A stretch of 64,000 nt of DNA. It comes from Triticum aestivum. Its lineage: Eukaryota; Streptophyta; Magnoliopsida; Poales; Poaceae. The stretch covers positions 200,946,538 through 201,010,537 of the forward strand of contig NC_057801.1 of the NCBI RefSeq assembly GCF_018294505.1, in the 5' to 3' direction. The position numbers were made by a program, and so were the translations under genes. The notes under the pieces were generated by a model. The model searched no databases. It saw only the letters and a list, made by a program, of their open reading frames with translations, and was not told where the DNA came from. Positions 54,881-64,000 of this stretch are shown piece by piece (the first letter of the stretch is position 1; every line of letters begins with the position of its first letter).

Positions 54881-56067
54881 CTCAACCCTGGAAAGGATAA
54901 TGCTGTTCCACGAAGTGGAGTATGGACTTCATAAGTATAAGTTTTTATCTTGGTATGTTGGATATCCCACGAGGATGAAGAGATGTATTACTATTGGATA
55001 TAAAGGAGGTATGATGTTGGAAATATTGATCAATGGAAATTCCATGATGAGTCTGAGTAATCATGTCCAAGTTTGGTGCAAATAGAAGGAAGGAAGACAG
55101 TACAATTGGATGGATTTAAGAATACTAGGAAGTTGGAAGTTGGAATAACGATCAGTTGCCCGCGATGATGAGTTCAAGGCTTACAAGTGATGAGATGGGC
55201 CATAACCCACAGGCCCCAGGACCTGCCAAGAAGCAGGCACACTCTTGCTGAAGGAAAACCCTTGGAAGAGGATATGCCCTTACCCACCAATGATTCTATA
55301 GGAGTTTACGCAAAACCTGAGAGTTGTGAAGGACCGATAGATGTTTGTTTGGCTTGCAGAATCAATGGATTTATCCGAACTTGGTTCGTTGACAAGAGAA
55401 ATTCTGCAATGCTTGTGAGGATGACCGAGTGTTAGAATGCGAGATTCGCTAAACTATATACAAGGTAATGATTTCGGTGCGGGATGGATTGATCACCATA
55501 CCGACTTACTCTTATTATTCGTGTTGCTATATGGGATGGTAAATCTGAGTGACTTACCTATAGTAGAGAGATGACGATCAAAACCTTGTTTAAACCTTAG
55601 AATGGTATAAGTATTTTTTCCCTTGTACGAGGCAGTTGTTGCCAATCGTAGGATATACGGTGAGGTTCAACCCAGACCCATTTCCTGCAGGAGGAACCAT
55701 AAATTGATGACTGCCATGAGATATCGATAGTTCTTTAGTATTGGCGCCAGACCCGTCAGCTAAGAAGACCCAGTCTCGGAATAACCTTACCAAGATGAAA
55801 GGACCGAAGAATTGAGGAAAAAGGTTATGCCGCTACCAGAAGAGCCAGGGAAGGAATTATCCTGAAGATCTGAAGAGATCGACACTGCCAATAATAAGGA
55901 TGGAGTATATGAGTTTTGAAGGAACCGTATCAATATTTCTAAGGGTGGTAGCACCCGAGACCCCGGAGACGATCGATGGATTTTTGATAAGACCCCCAAA
56001 CCCTAACCTATTTCTTGCTAGCCTCTCTGAATCTCGAGGACGAGATTCATTTTAAGGGTGGTAGATT
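54881..56067. other. E8 3' internal region
   Basis: About 1.2 kb after the integrase with no convincing gene. Near its right end is a perfect 8-bp inverted repeat, GAATCTCG (56029-56036) and CGAGATTC (56041-56048), 19 bp before the LTR, then the purine-rich tract. Confidence 0.7.
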
Positions 56068-59000
56068 TGTAACATCCCAAAATTCTAAATTTTGGAATGT
56101 TACACAAATAGATAGATTTGATTGATTGTTTGATTGTTATGTGATCGATTGAGTGAAATTTGAAACTTTTTGAAAGTTAAAATGAGAGGGAATAAAAGGA
56201 CTTTCCCAAACTTTCATTTTCTTTTCTGATCTTCATAAATTCAAATTCTTTTCAAATACAAAACCCTTGAGAGAAGATGATATGACTTCTTCCATTTAAT
56301 TAAATGAAAGGGTATTTGAAAATATTTGAATTTCATTTGGAAAATATTTCCAATTCTGAAACTTTATGCAACTCAATGATTTTCACGAGAGAAGATAAAA
56401 TGACTTCTTCAAAAAACATATGAAATATGAGTTGGGAGTTTCAAAGAAATATTTTCAAAGTTCTTCGAATTTATTTTCAATTTGGAGTTATTTGAGTTTT
56501 ATTCAAATTATTTTTCTCCAAAAATAAAATATATGGAAAATAGGGTAACATGATTCCCTACATCAGAAAGTTGGAGAGAAATAAATTTGAATTAATTTTG
56601 GTATATTCAAAATGATTTTATTGGGTTTAAATAGGTCAGTAGCATTGTTTGAATTATTAGAATTTTTGCGTATTTTGTTTGAAGCTAGAATAATGTTCAT
56701 CTCGTAGGAAATCTTTTCCTGCAAATTTTGATATATTATATGCCTATGTAAAATTTTTATTACGTTTGTTTTATTTTCTTTCTCGGTGTTGTTTAAAAAA
56801 AATCCCTCCCTCCGCCGAACTGGGCCGGCCCAGCTCCAAGGCCAGGCCACGGCCCAGCCCACGCGCTGCCGCCCCGAGCTCCCGAGCGGGAGTCCCGCCG
56901 CCACACGACTCGTCGGCCACCGCCGTGGCCGAGTCGGCCTCTCCGCCGCCTTTGCCCCTGCCGCACGCCACCCGAGGCCGCCCCTCCTATAAATGCGCCG
57001 CCCCGGCCCCGTTTCCCTCTCTGCTCGTGCCGCTGTCCTCTCCCGCATCTCGCGCCGCCGCCGCATATCCCGTCGCCGCCGTCACCTTGCCGCTGCACCG
57101 CCGGCTGCTCGCCGTCGCACTCCGTCCTGCACCGCGTCACCCCGCATAGTCGCGCCGTCGCCCGCCGCTGCCATCGCCGCCCAAACGCCGGAGCCGCGCC
57201 GCACTTCGCTGGAGTTCGTTCGCCGCCACCGCCGGTTTTATTCAGTGAACTGGTATAAACCGTTAACCCGCTCGGTTTTTCTTTATAGTTTCTAGATCGG
57301 TTTTATAATTTGGATTAGTTTATTTTTCGAGCGTTCATTAGCTAAGGTTCGGTAGCGAACGATTTTCGTTCGGTAGCGATCGGTGACGAACGTTCGCTAT
57401 TTAGTCTTTTTCTTTTATTTTAGTTTTCTGCCAGGGACCTATTCGCTAGGTTTTATTTTACAGATTAGCCCCTGGTTTTCAAACGACCACATCTTTCTAC
57501 TCGTTTATCCAAATCCAACGAAACCAACACCCACTTCTTTGTTATGATCCCCTCTATCCAGTAATCCAACTCAAATATGTTTTTGAAAGTTTAAAATTTG
57601 AATTAGATCATATTTGAATTTGAACTTCGTTTGATCATAATTTGAGTTTTGTAACTCTGATTTAGTTGATTCTTTTTGCAAATCGAAGCTCTTGACCTAA
57701 AATTTCTGATAAGACCAAATTCACATAATTTTGGTACTGTTAGAAATTGTTTTATGTTGCAAGATTTATTTACTAGGTTTTTGATGCTTTTCGAATTGTC
57801 TTCTTCATTCTTTCCGATCTTTTGAGTGATTGCTTATGTGTGGTTACTACTGCTTGCTTACGATAGATTGACCGGAGTGTGATGATTAGAACTATCAGGA
57901 GTTCTGAGTGTGAATAATCTTCATCAAAATTGCAGGCAAGTTCACACTTTGATCATACTTCCTTATTACCCGGTTTTTATGCATTAGTTTCAATCCTCAA
58001 ACAATTGCATGAATAGGATCTAATTAAATTGTGGGATGGGAAGTAGATGAGGTAGTACCTATCACCTGTTTTATTATCAAACCTTTGGGAGTTACTTCTA
58101 CGTTTGCTTATTATGCCATGCTATGCTAGTAGACGTGGATTGGGTGAGTGAATATCCATGACAGATGTGAGATTGTTAATTACTGGTTTATTTAAGGTGG
58201 CAACTTAAACACACATCTGGGTGGATTGAAGCACCTGTTTTCTAGCAGGACTTGCCTGTATTTCTTCGGACCGCCACTCAGGCTCAAAGGGATCATGAGA
58301 TTATTCAAACTAGAAACTTACGTGTGCAGCCACATGCTATTATGGGCTCTAGCATAGTTGACTAAGTTGTGCGAACTCTTACGGGGTGGACTAGCAGATG
58401 TAGGGGATGTAGGTTGGTACGGTCTACCCCTCTAGTAAGGTGCTAGTGCTTCTGAAAGACTATGTCTCGGCAATCCATTTCTCAAACACCATGTAGTGCG
58501 GGAAACCAAGCGGAGGCGATCGAGTCATGTGGGGAAAGTGCGCAAACCTCTGCAGAGTGTATAAACTAATCATGGTTAGCCGTGCCTCCGGTTATGGACA
58601 TCTTGAGTATCTAGTACTTGATTATCATGTGAATCTCATCATGTTACTTTAATTAATATTGTTGGGTTTTTAATGAGTACTTTTAATTGGGATTGAGAAT
58701 GCTGTCAACCATTCTCAATGTTTAACAGCCACCATGATAGTTAAATAAATTTATTCCTTTGCAGTAGGGAAAAATTGGCTTTTCGCAAAAACATTATAAC
58801 CATAGAGCTTTTCCACCAGCCAAATATGCATGTAGAGATAGCCTTTTTTCATCATTGCTCTATAGTGTGAATTTGCCAGTACATTCAATGTACTGACCCT
58901 CTGTGGCTGCAACGTCTCATGTTGCAGGATCTTACGACGAGTAAGTGATACGTTAGGGTTACGATTTCCTATACTCAACTTTGCCGTTGGTGTTGATGGG

Positions 59001-59173
59001 AATCCACAACCTTGTTGCTTCCGCTATTTTGGATTGAGGTAATAATATTTACGCTACTTTATACATGTGATTTACCTCTGTTATAAATCCTCGAGTACTG
59101 TGTGTGTCAGCATACCGATCCAGGGATGACACGTAAGCACAGAGACTTGACCCATTCGGGTCGGGTCGTTACA
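56068..59173 (+). repeat. E8 3' LTR
   Basis: 3106 bp, closely matching 48892-51974; it has a short extra GGTAGCGAACGATTTTCGTT-type insertion near 57350. It is preceded by the purine-rich AAGGGTGGTAGATT. Confidence 0.93.
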
Positions 59174-60140
59174 ATGTGCTTTTTGAAAGTCCAATTAAGC
59201 GTCTAGATCTATCTCTATAGATCTTGATGCCCAATATGTAAGCAGCTTCACCGAGATCTTTCATGACAAAACTCTTATTCTGGTATCCCTTTCTGCTATC
59301 CAAAAAATCTATATCATTTCCAATCAACAATATGTCATCCACATATAATATCAGAAATGCTATAGAGCTCCCACTCACTTTCTTGTAAATACAGGCTTCT
59401 TCAAAAGTATGTACAAAACCATATGCTTTGATCACACTATCAAAACATTTATTCCAACTCCGAGAGGCTTGCACTAGTCCATAAATCGATCGCTGGAGCT
59501 TGCATACTTTGTTAGCACCCTTTCGATCGACAAAACCTTCTGGTTGCATCATATACAACTCTTCTTCCAGAAATCCATTCAGGAATGCAGTTTTGACATT
59601 CATTTGCCAAATTTCATAATCATAAAATGCAGCAATTGCTAACATGATTCGGACAGACTTAAGCATTGCTACAGGTGAGAAAGTCTTATCGTAGTCAACT
59701 CCTTGAACTTGTCGAAAACATTTCGCAACAAGTCAAGCTTTGTAAATAGTAACATTACCGTCTGCGTCGGTCTTCTTCTTGAAGATCCATTTATTTTCTA
59801 TGGCTTGCCGATCATCGGGCAAGTCCACCAAAGTCCACACTTTGTTCTCATACATGGATCCCATCTCCGATTTCATGGCCTCAAGCCATTTCGCAGAATC
59901 TGGGCTCATCATCGCTTCCTCATAGTTCATAGGTTCATCATGATCTAGTAACATGACTTGCTGAACAGGATTACCGTACCACTCTGGTGCGGATCTTACT
60001 CTGGAAGACCTACAAAGTTCGGTAGTAACTTGATCTAAAGTTTCATGATCATCATCATTAGCTTCCTCACTAATTGGTGTAGGAATTACTGGAACTGATT
60101 TCTGTGATGAACTACTTTCCAATAAAGGGAGAAGGTACAA
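59174..60140 (-). pseudogene. E7 reverse transcriptase, N-terminal part
   Basis: Runs from the linker after integrase (acidic, SSRVRSAPEWYG) into RT: WLEAMKSEMGSMYENKVW, WIFKKKTDADG, a TGA at 59733, then MLKSVRIMLAIAAFYDYEIW. The first catalytic site reads QMNVKTAFLNG, with Asn (codon 59600-59598) where Copia RTs have Asp. The second site YVDDILL (YVDD codons 59345-59334) is intact. The gene is cut by E8 after LIGLSKST; bases 59174-59178 (ATGTG) are the target duplication. The rest of RT is at 48891 and below. Confidence 0.9.
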
Positions 60141-60144
60141 CTAC

Positions 60145-61167
60145 CTAATCAAGTTCTATTTTCCTCCCACTCACTTCTTTCGAGAGAAACTCCTTCTCTA
60201 GAAAGGATCCATTCTTTGCAACAAAAAATTTTCCTTCGGATCTGTGATAGAAGGTGTACCCAACAGTTTCCTTTGGGTATCCTATGAGCACGCACTTCTC
60301 TGATTTGGGTTCGAGCTTATCAGGTTGAAGCTTTTTCACATAAGCATCGCAGCCCCAAACTTTAACAAACGACAACTTTGGTTTCTTGGCAAACCACAGT
60401 TCATAAGGCATCGTCTCAACAGATTTTGATGGTGCCCTATTTAAAGTGAATGCAGCCGTCTCTAAAGCATAATCCCAAAACGATAGCGGTAAATCAGTAA
60501 GAGACATCATAGATCGCACCATATCTAATAATGTACGGTTACGACGTTCGGACACACCATTTTGCTGTGGTGTTCCAGGTGGCATTAATTGTGAAACTAT
60601 CCCATGTTGTTTCAAAAAAAGACCAAACTCGTAACTCAAATATTCTCCTCCACGGTCAGATCGTAGAAACTTTATTTTCTTGTTACGATGATTTTCCACT
60701 TCACTCTAAAATTCTTTGAACTTTTCAAATGTTTCAGACTTATGTTTCATCAAGTAGATATAACCATATCTGCTCAAATCATCTGTGAAGATAAAAAAAT
60801 AACGATACCCACCACGAGCCTCAATACTCATTGGACCGCATACATCAATACGTATTATTTCCAACAAGTCAGTAGCTCATTCTGTTGTTCCGGAGAATGG
60901 AGTTTTAGTCATCTTGCCCATAAGGCACGGTTCGCAAGCACCAAGTGATTCATAATCAAGTGATTCTAGAAGTCCATCAGTATGGAGTTTCTTCATGCGT
61001 TTTACACCGATATGACCCAAACGGCAGTGCCACAAATAAGTTGCACTATCATTATTGAACTTATATCGTTTGGCTTCAATACTATGAATATGTGTATCAC
61101 TACCATCGAGATTCAATAAAAATAGACCACTCATCAAGGGTGCATGACCATAAAAGATATTATTCAT
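60145..61167 (-). pseudogene. E7 integrase
   Basis: The H-H-C-C zinc domain reads LWHCRLGHIGVKRMKKLH, then CEPCLMGKMTKTPF (about 61055-60890). A TGA follows at 60877. The catalytic core carries the first Asp in IDVCGP (near 60840), the second in RSDRGGEYLS (codon 60657-60655) and the Glu in QNGVSERRNRTLL (codon 60549-60547), so the D-D-E triad is present. An additional stop lies just upstream of 60700 and the C-terminal segment ends at a stop at 60145. The reading is otherwise collinear, and the gene is inactivated by point stops rather than by large deletions. Confidence 0.88.
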
Positions 61168-61212
61168 ATAAATAGAACAACCATTATTCGCTGATTTAAA
61201 TGGATAACCGTC

Positions 61213-61902
61213 TCACATTAAGCAAGATCTAGATATAATGTTCATGCTCAACGCTGGCACCAAATAACAACTATTCAGGTCTAAAACTAATCCCGATGGT
61301 AGATGTAGAGGTAGCGTGCCAACCGCGATCACATCGACTTTGGAACCATTTCCCATGCGCATCGTCACCTCGTCCTTAGCCAATCTTCGCTTAATCTGTA
61401 GCCCCTGTTTCGAGTTGCAAATATGAGCAACAAAACCAGTATCAAATACCCAGGCGCTACTACGAGCATTAGTTAAGTACACATCAATAACATGTATATC
61501 AAATATACCTTTCACTTTGCCATCCTTCTTATCCGCCAAATACTTGGGGCAGTTCCGCTTCCAGTGACCAGTTTGCTTGCAGTAGAAGCACTCAGTTTCA
61601 GGCTTAGGTCCAGACTTGAGTTTCTTCTCTTGAGCAGCAACCTTTTTGCCATTCTTCTTGAAGTTCCCCTTCTTCCCTTTGCCCTTTTTCTTGAAACTAG
61701 TGGTCTTGTTGACCATCAACACTTGATACTCCTTTTTGATTTCTACCTCCGTAGCCTTTAGCATTGCGAAGAGCTCGGGAATAGTCTTGTTCGTCCCTTG
61801 CATATTATAGTTCATCACGAAGCCTTTATAGCTTGGTGGCAGTGATTGAAGAACCTTGTCAATGACACAATCAATTGGAAGATCAACTCCCAGCTGAGTC
61901 AA
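61213..61902 (-). pseudogene. E7 gag C-terminus, zinc knuckle and protease
   Basis: An open segment of 229 residues. The capsid end is followed by a basic stretch (FKKKGKGKKGNFKKNGKK) and a CCHC knuckle CFYCKQTGHWKRNCPKY that binds the RNA. The Copia aspartic protease follows, with active-site block WVFDTGFVAHICNS; the residue after DTG is Phe where Ser is usual. The frame stops at 61213 by TGA, inside the protease region, so the polyprotein is cut here. Confidence 0.88.
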
Positions 61903-62342
61903 GTGATTAGGTACCCAGACATTCTAAGTATGTGTTCACTGGAAGAACTATTCTCCTCCATTTTGCAGCTATAGAACTTATTGGAGACTTCATATCTCTC
62001 AACTCGAGCATTTGCTTGAAATATTAACTTCAACTCCTAGAACATCTCATATGCTCCATGACGTTCAAAACTTCTTTGAAGTCCCGATTCTAACCCGTAA
62101 AGCATGGCACACTGAACTATCGAGTAGTCATCAGTTTTTCTCTGCCGGACGTTCTTAACATCATCAGTAGCATCTGCAGCAGGCCTGGCACCCATCGGTG
62201 CTTCTAGGATGTAATTCTTCTGTGCAGCAATGAGGATACTCCTCAAGTTACGGACCCAGTCCGTATAGTTGCTGCCGTCATCTTTCAACTTAGCTTTCTC
62301 TAGGAACACATTAAAATTCAAAGGAACAGTAGCACGGGCCAT
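61903..62342 (-). pseudogene. E7 gag, N-terminal part
   Basis: Starts at ATG 62342 (MARATVPLNFNVFLEKAKLK), the capsid N-terminus of Angela/BARE1. SNYTDWVRNLRSIL and YGLESGLQRSFERHGAYEMF follow. A TAG at 62037-62039 ends the frame, probably from CAG. Reading continues past it (ELKLIFQANARVERYE) and a frameshift near 61920 leads to the next open segment. Confidence 0.85.
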
Positions 62343-63547
62343 TGATCTACAACAACATAGACATGCAAAATACTATCAGGTACTAAGTTCATGATAAATT
62401 AAAGTTCAATTAATCATATCACTTAAGAACTCCCACTTAGATAGACATCCCTCTAATCATCTAAGTGATCACGTGATCCAAATCAACTAAACCATGTCCT
62501 ATCATCACGATGGAGTAGTTTTCAATGGTGAACATCACTATGTTGATCATATATACTATATGATTCACGCTCGACGTTTTGGTCTCAGTGTTCCGAGGCC
62601 ATATCTGCATATGCTAGGCTCGTCAAGTTTAACCCAAGTATTATGCGCATGCAAAACTGGCTTGCACCCGTCGTATGTGAACGAAGAGCTTATCAGATCC
62701 GATCATCGTGTGGTGTCTCGGCGCGATGAACTGTAGCAACGGTGCATACTCAGCGAGAACACTTATACCTTGAAATTTAGTAAGGGATCATCTACCGACG
62801 TCCTAAGCAAAATAAGATGCATAAAAGATAAATATCACATGCAATCAAAATATGTGACATGATATGGCCATCATCACCTTGTGCTCATGATCTCCATCAC
62901 CGAAGCATCGTCATGATCTCCATCTTCACCGGCGCGACACCTTGTTCTCCATCATAGCATCGTTGTCATCTCGCCAACTATTGTTACTACGACTATCACT
63001 ACCGCTTAGTGATAAAATAAAACAATTACATGGTGATTGCATTGCATACAATAAAGCGAAAACCATATGGCTCCTGTCAGTTGCCGATAACTTTGTTACA
63101 AAACATGATCATCTCATACAACAAATTATATCACATCATGCTTGACCATATCACATCACAGCAAGCCCTGCAAAAACAAGTTAGACGTCCTCTACTTTCT
63201 TGTTGCAAGTTTTACGTGGCTGCTACGGGCTTCTAGCAAGAACCGTTCTTACCTACGCATCAAAACCACAACGATTTTTTGTCAAGTGTGCTGTTTTAAC
63301 CTTCAACAAGGACCGGGCGTAGCCACACTCGATTCAACTAAAGTTGGAGAAAAAGACACTCACCAGCCACCTATGTTCGAAGCACGTCGGTAGAACCAGT
63401 CTTGCGTAAGCGTACGTGTAATGTCGGTCTGAGCCGCTTCATCCAACAATACCACCGAATCAAAATATGACATGCTAGTAAGCAGTATGACTATTATCGC
63501 CCACAACTCTTTGTGTTCTACTCGTGCATATAACATCTACGCATAAA
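62343..63547. other. E7 untranslated leader
   Basis: A 1.2-kb stretch between the primer site and gag, the size expected for the long leader of BARE1-type elements. No gene was seen; short frames here are unremarkable. Confidence 0.8.
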
Positions 63548-63563
63548 CCTGGCTCAGATACCA
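63548..63563 (-). other. E7 primer-binding site
   Basis: Minus-strand TGGTATCTGAGCCAGG, complementary to initiator Met-tRNA with one difference from TGGTATCAGAGCCAGG, one base from the LTR. Confidence 0.9.
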
Positions 63564-63564
63564 C

Positions 63565-64000
63565 TGTTGGGGAACGCGGTAATTTCAAAAAAAATCCTAC
63601 GATCACGCAAGATCTATCTATGTGATGCATAGCAACGAGAGGGGAGAGTGTGTCCATGTACCCTCGTAGACCGAAAGCGAAAGCGTTCTGACAACGTGGT
63701 TGATGCAGTCGTAAGTCTTCACGATCCGATCGATCCAAGTACCGAACGTACGGCACCTACGCGTTCAGCACACGTTCAACTCGATGACGTCCCTCGTACT
63801 CTTGATCCAGTTGAGGCTGAGGGTGAGTTTCGTCAGCACGACGGCGTGGTGACGGTGATGATGATGCTACCAGCGCAGGGCTACGCCTAAGCTCTTCAAT
63901 GGTATGATCAAGGTGTGTAACTGTGGAGGGGGGCACCGCACACACCTAAAAGATCAACTTGTGTTGTCTGTTGTGCTATTGGGGTACCCCCTAGCCACGT
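63565..64000 (-). repeat. E7 5' LTR, cut by the window end
   Basis: Starts TGTTGGGGAACGCGG and matches 46305-46740 along its visible 436 bp with scattered substitutions. The remainder, including the U3 region, lies to the right of the window. Confidence 0.9.

Larger units (their letters stand above)
48892..59173 (+). mobile_element. E8: deleted chromovirus-like Ty3 element with long LTRs
   Basis: This 10,282-bp element sits in the E7 RT with perfect target duplications ATGTG (48887-48891 and 59174-59178). LTRs of 3083 bp (48892-51974) and 3106 bp (56068-59173) start TGTAACATCCC and end GTCGTTACA; they are very similar, so this looks like one of the youngest insertions. The Met-tRNA primer site is at 51978-51989. 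The 4.1-kb interior has gag and integrase remnants, but protease, RT and RNase H are missing. LTR size, tRNA use and integrase type suggest the Tekay/Del lineage; the chromodomain could not be confirmed. Confidence 0.93.
46305..64000 (-). mobile_element. E7: Angela/BARE1-type Copia retrotransposon, right end outside window
   Basis: The LTR terminus TGTTGGGGAA (plus strand) with ATGCATAGCAACGAGAGGGG is typical of the Triticeae Angela/BARE1/WIS group. Order from right to left: 5' LTR (63565 onward, cut by the window), Met-tRNA primer site, long leader, gag, protease, integrase, RT, RNase H, 3' LTR (46305-48041). The order integrase before RT confirms Copia. It is interrupted within RT by E8 (48892-59173). 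Left flank TGACC (46300-46304) is the presumed target duplication. Multiple stops and a lost catalytic Asp in RT make it dead. Confidence 0.93.

Overview
This window is repeat DNA from a large grass genome. Its LTR families and nesting style point to Triticeae (wheat, Aegilops, rye or barley). I found no host gene, tRNA, rRNA or CRISPR array. Nearly every base can be placed in one of nine LTR retrotransposons, labelled E1 to E8 and S, inserted into one another.

Layout. The oldest visible element is E6, an Athila-type Ty3 element on the minus strand. Only 44190-46304 shows: part of its 3' LTR and 3' internal region. E1 (minus, 1-44189, left end outside the window) lies in the E6 LTR. E1 was hit by S, a truncated Sabrina-like element (about 2840-5181), and by E2 (5958-42516, plus), a member of E1's own family. 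E2 was hit by E3 (7941-17019, plus, same family again, TSD ATGAC), by E4 (18738-25829, minus, Athila-type, TSD CACCG) and by E5 (30678-41843, minus, long-LTR element with a Met-tRNA primer site, TSD CTAAA). To the right, the Angela/BARE1-type Copia element E7 (46305 to beyond 64000, minus) sits in E6, and the deleted chromovirus-like E8 (48892-59173, plus, TSD ATGTG) sits in the E7 reverse transcriptase.

The most notable content is the E1/E2/E3 family (Tat-lineage-like, probably the Triticeae Fatima group). It has short LTRs of 0.44-0.48 kb and a sense gag-protease gene, but no reverse transcriptase, RNase H or integrase. It also carries a second gene on the opposite strand, convergent with gag. 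In E3 that gene has five exons with good splice sites, an intact 868-residue reading frame and its own TATA box 115 bp upstream of the ATG. In E2 the TATA box and three of four introns are conserved although the frame is broken. Antisense additional ORFs are known in Tat-lineage elements; the spliced architecture with a private promoter is what deserves attention here.

Coding state. E3 is the only element with intact genes. E4 keeps a gag fragment and E5 has no recognisable gene. E7 has a full gag-pol outline with stops and a lost catalytic Asp in RT. E8 keeps gag and integrase remnants but has lost protease, RT and RNase H. None of the complete elements can move without enzymes supplied by another element. 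Domain assignments are by eye; no search was run.
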